From: Hyperoodon ampullatus
Lineage: Eukaryota; Chordata; Mammalia; Artiodactyla; Ziphiidae
Direction of reading: 5' to 3'
Length of the DNA stretch: 64,000 bases
Assembly (NCBI GenBank): GCA_949752795.1
Contig: OX457056.1
Location: 200,819,654 to 200,883,653, forward strand
Shown: in pieces, positions 36,701 to 45,700 of the stretch
How the letters are laid out: each line of letters starts with the position of its first letter
Position numbering within the stretch: position 1 is the first letter of the stretch
Program-made: the position numbers and the translations under genes
Notes under the pieces: model-generated
The model's database searches: none
Told to the model about the DNA's origin: nothing
Seen by the model: the letters and a program-made list of their open reading frames with translations, nothing else

Positions 36701-39700
36701 ATCTCTTCGCATGCAAATATACACTTTGGATCCTTCTTCTTAATCTTCTCATGCCTATAAAAACAAAAGCTACCTCAGTTGACAACCTGATTCTCACAAA
36801 CACTAAGAATTTCTGCCTTTTAATTTTATTCAATTATGTGTTAAAAAGCAATTATACCATTTAAAGAAAGGTTGGGGGGGGAAGCAGGCAACTGAAAATT
36901 CCCATTCCCATTAATCATACCAAAGTTCTCTTCCATTTCTTACCAGGTAAATGGCTGCAGATGATGCAAAAAAGGCCTATACCCAGCAATACACTCAAAC
37001 ACCATGGTCCCAAAGCTCCAATAATCAACAGTGGCTGTGTAAGGCTTATTCTCAAAGAGCTCTGGGGCCTTAAAAAGAAAAAATGCTTTAAACATCAACA
37101 CTGTAAGAGAAAAGCTACATGAGTTTTGAACTATTATATTCATGACCGTCAGAAATAAGAATGAGAATACTGTACACTTAAATTCAAAGAAACAATACAT
37201 GTCTTACCAGATACTGCAATGTTCCCACAAAAGATGTACACAGACTTCCTTGATCAACATCTTTGGCATATCCTAAATCAATTATTTTATGCAGAATCTG
37301 CAAAATAGTAAGTATTAAATGGTTCAGAAATTTGAAAAGGAAAGGCAATGATGTCCTTATAAGGCTCTGGAGAGGGTGGTGGTGAAGAGCATGGGCTCTG
37401 AAATAACACAAACATGTTTCAGGCCTGAGCTCCATCACTTAAATAGCAATGTGATCTTGATCAAGTTACTTAACTTCTCTCAGTTTCCTATGTAATGGTA
37501 TTACTAACAATCCCTACTTCACAGAATTGCTATTAGGAGTCAATGAAATAGTGAAAATAATTTAACAGTGTCTGACATATGGTAAAAACTAAATATAGAC
37601 TGGCTATTAATTTTTATTTTGGTATATTCAGAATAAGCTTGATCCATTAAAACTGGAAGGCAAAGGCAACTTCCAAACTTGTAAGAAGCATCATACCATT
37701 TTAGAGTGGATCAATGTGAGTAAACACCTATCTAACTTCAAGAATATCCTGAAGTCTCAGGATACAAAAAAACCCCAAATAGTTGGTGCAAAGCATACAC
37801 AAAGGGCTTCTAAGAGAAGATGCATCATCAAGGTTTCATCATCTCCAACTGATCATTATCTTCACTACCTAAGGCCACACAATCCAATTCAAGGTTTAGA
37901 TTCTTGGCTTTATGTCTTTATTGGAATGGGATTTGGGCACCAGAAGCAAGAAAACTGCTCAAATTACTTTGACAAAAATATATGTTCCAGGAATCAATTC
38001 ACAATTTCTGGTTCTTCTCAAGATGACTCTTTCAGGAATCTGAGAAATCAAGGTTTTGAATTTTAATTAAATATAGAACTTAGGACTTTTGGGGAGGAGA
38101 AAGAGTTTTGTTTTGTTTTGTTTTTCTTAAATAAGAAACATACTTTAAACATATTTTTTTCTTAAAGCAGACCGAGGATGTGTGTGTTTTTTGGATGTGC
38201 TTTGTAAGGATTAACAAAATTACTTACTCACTGCCTACTACCTCTGCTAGATACTGTGCTGGAAAAAAGAAATGAACAAGACAGGTGTAGTTCCTTCTCT
38301 AATGGAGCTAACTGTATTAGCAGAGGAGACAAACAACTAAACACAAAACCACACTTCAGTGTAGTGAGGGCTGGGATGAAGTATAGAATGCTATGGAGGG
38401 CACCAAACCTCAAAGACTAAACTACATCATGGAGACTCTATTCGATTGGCATGAACATTTCTTCAGGTTTTACCTACCTTTCCACCAACATCCTGAAGAA
38501 CTATGTTTTCAGGTTTTAGATCACGATGTATAATTTTGTTTTCATGCAAATATCGTATCCCAGATCCTAAATAAAGTTTAAAATGTATTTTGAGGTAATG
38601 AACAACACTGAGTTTAAAAAAATTCATCTCACATTTTGTACAGATCTGCTCTGAGGCTCGAATTTATATGGACCATCATAACTACATGATTAATGATTTA
38701 ATAGAAGCTCAGATTTTCTCCACAGAAAACCCAGTAACAAATACTGCAGAACTGTAACATGTACTCATTTAACTTATGAAAATTAATATTAAAAAGAAAT
38801 GGAACAAGCAATTGAGAAAATCCCTGTATTTATCATTGGAGCCTTTCCTTCTGACCTAGATCACCCTCTTCAACTAGACTTTTGCCTCCATGACCTAAGA
38901 AAAGAAGCAAAATCAAAATATACAGAGAAACGTAGTCTGGGCTTTTGAACTTCCTCCAAGGGCCTATGTCCTGGTTATTTTAGGAATTTTGCAGGAGTAA
39001 TTATGATTAAAAAGAGACTTCACCCTAAAAGAACCTGGGCCCATGAGATGCAATGCCACTGGTAAATAAAGTTACTATGTTAATCAGGGAGGGAGCAGGA
39101 GTACAACTCAATAAGGTCATTTCACACCATTTTTTTCCCTGGCAATTGGAACATCTATTAGTCAAATGGACACCTAGCCAAACACAGAAAATAAAAAACA
39201 AAATATCCTAATTTTAACTTAGCATCAACGGTAATAGTTAAATTTTTCTAATAATTTCTTACAGATAAAAAATTTCTTATAAAGTTTCTTATAGTTAAAA
39301 ACCTATGCTTTGTATAGTACATCAACAATTCTCCTAATTCCCAAGTACTATATAGAATCTTTTATAGACCAAAGGGGCATTAAATTATGATGGCATTTTC
39401 ATATTGATTACATACCTATATCACTCAGTAAAGAAAGTATCTGGCTTTCTTTAAGTCCACAGCAATTTTCTGGTTTGTTGAGTAGCTAAAGAAAAAAAAA
39501 AGTCTAAAAATGTATATTGCCAATATTGCTGGGCAGTAATACCGATACATTAATCATTAATCATTATACTCTGAGAGAATATTCAAATAAGAAAATAAGT
39601 CATGATTAAGAAAATATAAGGAGGAAAATTACCAAATCCATACTGAGGACATGTAAATTTCATGACAAGGTTTATACAAGTAAAAATAAAGGGAGAAAGT

Positions 39701-42700
39701 TTTTGACATCGAAAAAGTTGAAAAATCTCACAGATAAATATGTAAAGGTAGCCATATGGTAGGTTTAAAATGAGATCAGAAAGAAAGATTTGCAACAGAG
39801 AAAACAACTTATTAATAAACACTTTAAACACTGATACTGTGGACTAAAACCATCAATACAGTCCCATCCTGAAAACCCCACCACCAATAACAAAAAATGC
39901 ATGTTCTCAATCAGGGGTCAGCAAACATTCCCTGCAAAGGGCCAGAAAGTAAGTACTTTAGGCTTTGCAGGCCATATAATCTGTCACAATTACTCAACTC
40001 TGCTACTATAGTAAGAAAGCAGCCACAAAAGCAGATAACAGGCCATACACTCCTGACTCTTACTCTACTGTATTGAGTGGGATTCGAACACTGCTAAAGT
40101 TCATGATTTACTATCTCATCATCTCAAAACATCCACACTACCTTCCGGAGATCTCCTCCAGAACAATATTCCATTGCTAGAAGAGGCACATCATTAATCA
40201 AAAAATTCAATTCCTCAGGAACATCACAGGCTTTTACAACATTGGCGTGGTTCAACCTAACAAGGGGAAAACATTATAATAAAAAATTTGTTTCCAATGA
40301 AAAGGAACTGAGTTTGAAATGGTAGTTAATTGGGGAGCAGTGAGGGGAAGAAGGGCTGACATTATTTATAATATTCTAATCTCTCATTTGTATAATTAAA
40401 AATTAATACTTGTTAAAAAGAAAATCTAGATAAAAATACTATCACAATTACTACTATTACATTTTTATATGCCAAGTAGTAAGCACCTTACATACATTAA
40501 CTCATTTACTTATCACAATAATCCTACTATAGGTAGATTTATTAAGAGTTTCATCACACAGGAGAAAACTGAAGCACAAATTGGTTAAGTAACATAAGAT
40601 CACACAGCGAGTAAGTGGTCAAGTAAGGATTCAAGTCTGGCAGTCTGGCTCCAAAGCCTATATCATACTACCTCTCCCATAATCACTTACAGTGTCACCC
40701 AGCTGTGATCACTATTAAAATTTTGGCATAGTTCCTCCCAGTTTTTAATTTGTGCACAAATACATTTTTTTCAATAAATATCAAATCACATTATATATTA
40801 TTTCCTAACATCTTTTTTTAACCTTAGCAATATATCATCCCATCATCATCATCATCATCATCATCATGCAGTGGATCTCAAAACTGGAATAGATTCCCAG
40901 GGCCTACGGACCTAAAGAAACAGTATTTCCATGTGTAGGGCCTGAGGATTTATATTGTTAACAAGCTTTCCTAGTGATTCTGCCACACAGCCAAGTTTGA
41001 GAACCATTATAGTGCATCAAGAACACTTTAGTCAGAAAGTACTTATTTCAAATCCAGACTCTTATTACCTACCAGTTGTATGACTCTATAAGCTTCAACT
41101 TCCTGCTTTATAACATAGAGATAATGCCTAAACTCAGGGTTGTTGTGACAACTAGAAGAATTATTTGCAAGCACATATTAGCACACTACCAGTGGAGGTT
41201 TTAAAATATGTCCACTTCTCCCTTCAAAAGCTTAATTCTCTTTCCCTTGAGTAGAGGCTGTATTTAGTGACTAATTTCTAACAAATAGAAATTATTTGTA
41301 GGACTTCCCTGGTGGCGCAGTGGTTAAGAATCCGCCTGCCAATGCAAGGGACACAGGTTTGATCCCTGGTCTGGGAAGATTCTACATTCCGCAGAGCAAC
41401 TAAGAACGTGCGCCACAACTACTGAGCCTCCACTCTAGAGCCTGCGAGCCACAACTGCTGAGCCCACGTGCCACAACTGCTGAAGCCTGCGCGCCTAGAG
41501 CCCGCGCTCCGCAACAAGAGAAGCCACTTCAATGAGAAGCCTGTGCACCGCAACGAAGGGTAGCCCCTGCTCGCCGCAACTAGAGAGAGCCCGCGCGCAG
41601 CAAGAAAGACCCAATGCGGCCAAAAATAAATAATAAAATAAAATAAGTACATTTATAAAAAAAATTATTTGTAAAGGATGGAGTGTTACTTCTGAGGAAA
41701 GATCATAAAGATATGTCAGCTTTCAACTTGCTCTCTCTCTCAGATCACTAACTTTGGGGAAAGCTAGCTGACATGTCATGAAGACATTCAAACTTCCCTA
41801 TGGACAGGCCCATATGGTGAGGAACTGATGCCTCTAACGAACAGCCACTAAATAAGCCTGGAAGTGGATATTCCAGCCCCACTCAAGCCTCTGGAAGACT
41901 GCAGCTCCAGTCAACATTTTGAGATGTTTCAGAAGGGATCTCCTGAGTCAAAACCACCCACCTAAGTGATTCCCAAATTCCTAAACCACAGAAACTGTGA
42001 GATACCAAGTTTGTTGTTTTAAGCCACTAACTTTGAAGATAATTTTTTACAAAGCAATAGATACGCTGTTTAACAAAGTAGGTGAGAGTAAAGAAATGAG
42101 AGTAGTGATTGTTATTTAACTATAACGTGTAATAGATGAGCACCGCCCAAGATCTAGAAGAAACAGATTCTGCTCTCAGAAAGCTGAGTCTGATAATACC
42201 TAGCTGACTTTTTAAACTAAACCGACTTAAGCATGATGTGATGTTATTACTTGAAATAGAACACAGATATTTAATGAGAAAGAGAAAAACATGTTCGCCA
42301 AAAGATCCTAAGAAGAATGGGTTCCTAGCCTCCTTCCCTATGATGACATCTGGATGGGCTGCAAAACTGGGGAAACTTAAGTCATCAAGTACACTTACTT
42401 CTTCATGATCTGGATTTCATGGCACCACCGTTCTCTGTTTTTGGTGCTTAGCTCCAGGCGACAAGACTTAATTGCTATTTTGAGATCAAGTTCCTGCCAA
42501 AATAGAAAATCAACAGAAAATTATAAATTAGGTTCTTGTGCAGATTTACTTGCTAAGAAAGAAATGCCAACCTGGGGAAACAAAACTCTTTAGCTTTACT
42601 AATTAAACATATTTATCCACAGTTCTCTCGAGCCAATGCTTTTGCCAGGTAAACCATGAGACTATTAAACTAATGCTTTAAAACTGACCTTCAAACACAC

Positions 42701-45700
42701 CAAAGCACACAAGCAAAAAGTCACTGAGGCTGATCCTATAACAGATCTCTTCAGAACACTGTCTCATATATACTGCTAGAATAATACAAAGGCCCTGTCT
42801 CCCCAGTAAACTCCTTTTTGAATTTAGTCAAGACAGCTAACAAGGGCCCCAGGCTCCAGCATAACTAGAATGAGGAGAATAACTCAGGGCTCTCAGGCTC
42901 AACAGCAAGAAATAGTTTTAATATGACCAAACCTAGGGCTTCCCTGGTGGCGCAGTGGTTAAGAGTCCGCCTGCCAAGGCAGGGGACACGGGTTCGAGCC
43001 CTGGTCGAGGAAGATCCCACATGCCGCGGAGCAACTAAGCCCGTGCTCCACAACTACTGAAGCCTGCGCGCCTAGAGCCGGTGCTCTGCAACAAGAGAAT
43101 GAGAAGCCCACGCACCGCAAGGAAGAGGAGCCCCCGCTTGCCGCAACTAGAGAAAGCCGGCACGCAGCAACAAAGACCCAACACAGCCAAAGATAAAAAT
43201 AAATAAATTTATTAAAAGCAAAAAATATGACCAAACCTAATAAAAAAACTCCAAAATTAGTTCCTAATCTTTGCATTTCAAATGACATTAAAAAAATCTT
43301 AACAATGATTGTATATTTCCATATCTATAAAATGAACCTAACAGCTCTTGCCTCTATGACTAGTAATTTAGCCAATTCTAACTGAAATCAAAGCCAACCT
43401 GATGCACATTACAGGAAGTAGCCAGACCTCATCACATTCTGGCAACAGTAATAATGCAGCCCAGGAACAGGAAGCAAGACAGCTTGTATGGGATGGTCTG
43501 AAATGGGGGATAGCTAGAGATAAGACAGTTGATGTATAGAGAGAGAGTAAGGAACTAGGACAGAGTACAATCCAACCTAACCAGTGTCCTCCCTCCCTTC
43601 AACCTTTCTTTTGTTTTGCGTAGGTACCCGGTTGTTGCTAGGTCCCATGTAAGCTTTTACTACCAGGGAGTCAATCTAACCATGAACAACATTAAGTCCT
43701 GAATTATCATATATGAATAAGGCAGGAAGCTATCTATTTTGAAAAGATCCCATCCTATAGGATCCTTCAACTTCTCAGTTTATATTTCACCTACTCTGTG
43801 AAGGCCTTCTTCACTCTACCCTTTCACAAAGAATGTTCTGTGGAAAGTTTATGGATGTCCAGCAAAACAAAAAAAAGAAGAGTTCTGTGTTAAAAAAAAA
43901 AAAAAAAAAAAGGAAGGTAATATTCGGGAGATGGATGGTGGTGATGGCTGCACAAAATGTGAATGTATTTAATGCCACAGAACTGTACACCTAAAAATGG
44001 TTAAAATGGCAAATGTTATGTATATTTAACCACAATAAAAAAATTGGAAAATACTAAGTTAAATTAGTTTCATTACTATAGGACTTCACAGAGCTTTTAA
44101 TTCGCTAATGTGGGTTACGACTCTCCAAATGAAGAAATATTATATGCATTTATACAATGTATTGATCACTGTGTCCTTTTTTCAAAGCATTTCACAAGGT
44201 TAGTTTTTCCAAACACGTTTTGAGATGTGCCACCCTATTCCCTAGGAAGAGTTCTTTGGTTATTTTGCCATGCTTCCACATCACTTTACAAATACCTTCA
44301 TTATATAGGGTACTAAATTGTACTTAAAGTGTCTACTTCTCCCACTAGGCTTGAAATTTCCTTGAGGGCAGAAAATATTGTTTTTGTTGATTCTGGTACC
44401 ATCAGCATCCAGCACAGTAATCAGCTAAATAAACCATCTCACATCTTTTTCCCTTTCTCGTTGTGATTTAAGAAGATAGGTGAAATAATGAGATGTGGCT
44501 TCCACCAAAACACAAGGATCTTGAAAGCTGTAAACTCAAAGCTGTAAGTGAAAAAGTAATGATGCTGTTTCGAAGTCTTATGACAGAGTATTTCTTCTCT
44601 TCTCACTACAGGCTCAGTTGTCAAACGTCCCAGTTCTGGGGAAGGGCCACTGTGGACATCTGGAAAGTTCCTGAGAGATTTCTAAGATTCTAGAGGAACC
44701 CAAATCTCTTCCATTTAAAAAGTGATGAATTCCACAGAGATAGAAAGTAGAATGGTGGTTGCCAGAGGTTGGGGGGAGGAGGAAATGGGGGCGGAGGAGG
44801 GTGTTATTATTGTTTAAAGGGTACAAAGTTTCAACTTGGGAAGATGAAAAAGTTCTGGAAATGGATGGTGATGACTGTTGCACAACAATGTAAACGTACA
44901 ATGCTACAGAACTGTACACTTAAAAATGGTTAAAATGGTAAATTTTATGTTATATATACTTTACCACAATTTTTTAAAAAAACTGATGTATTCATCCATC
45001 CCCAGCCAGGGACCAAGCAAAGCAGTCACATTAGCATGCTAGCACGCATATGTTTTTTTCTTATGACCAGACTGAGGGGCAGGTTTAGATAACAAGACCA
45101 CAGTCAATATTCTTCTAGAAGTATTTGGCTCCCTCTCTTTACTCTTTGAGTGCCTTATGTCTGATGGTGAAAATTATTAAATTTACTACTTGTCTGGCTC
45201 TCAAAGTACTTAATGCCTTAGTCCTTCACCTTCCTTTCTCCCTGTCTCCGAGATTCCCTCCTATGCTCTATCTAGAAACCTGCTTCACAAAATGTCCTCA
45301 GTTATATCAGTGACATTTGCCATTGCAACTGCCACACAAACAAGCTTATTCCTCCCAGGTAGATTCCCATCTACCTTACCTCCCACCCTATATGGTGGGC
45401 TCTCTACTCACACCCATATTTCTTAGGACAGCAAATCATGCTTTCTCCTCTTCAATCCACTTCTTAATTCATAGGCCCATGCAAGCATTTTAGTAATACC
45501 TTAACTGTTCATCTTGTCCCATCTGTTTTTCCACACAGATTTATGTTTTACAAAATATCTTTGAGAACACCACTTTTATCTTGACATTTCCTTTTTTTAA
45601 TGTCAATTAATGATGATGAAGATGATGACAATAGCAACAACACAGCAGCAGCAGGAGCTAACATCTGAGGGCTTACCATGGGCCAGGTACTCTATTTAGC

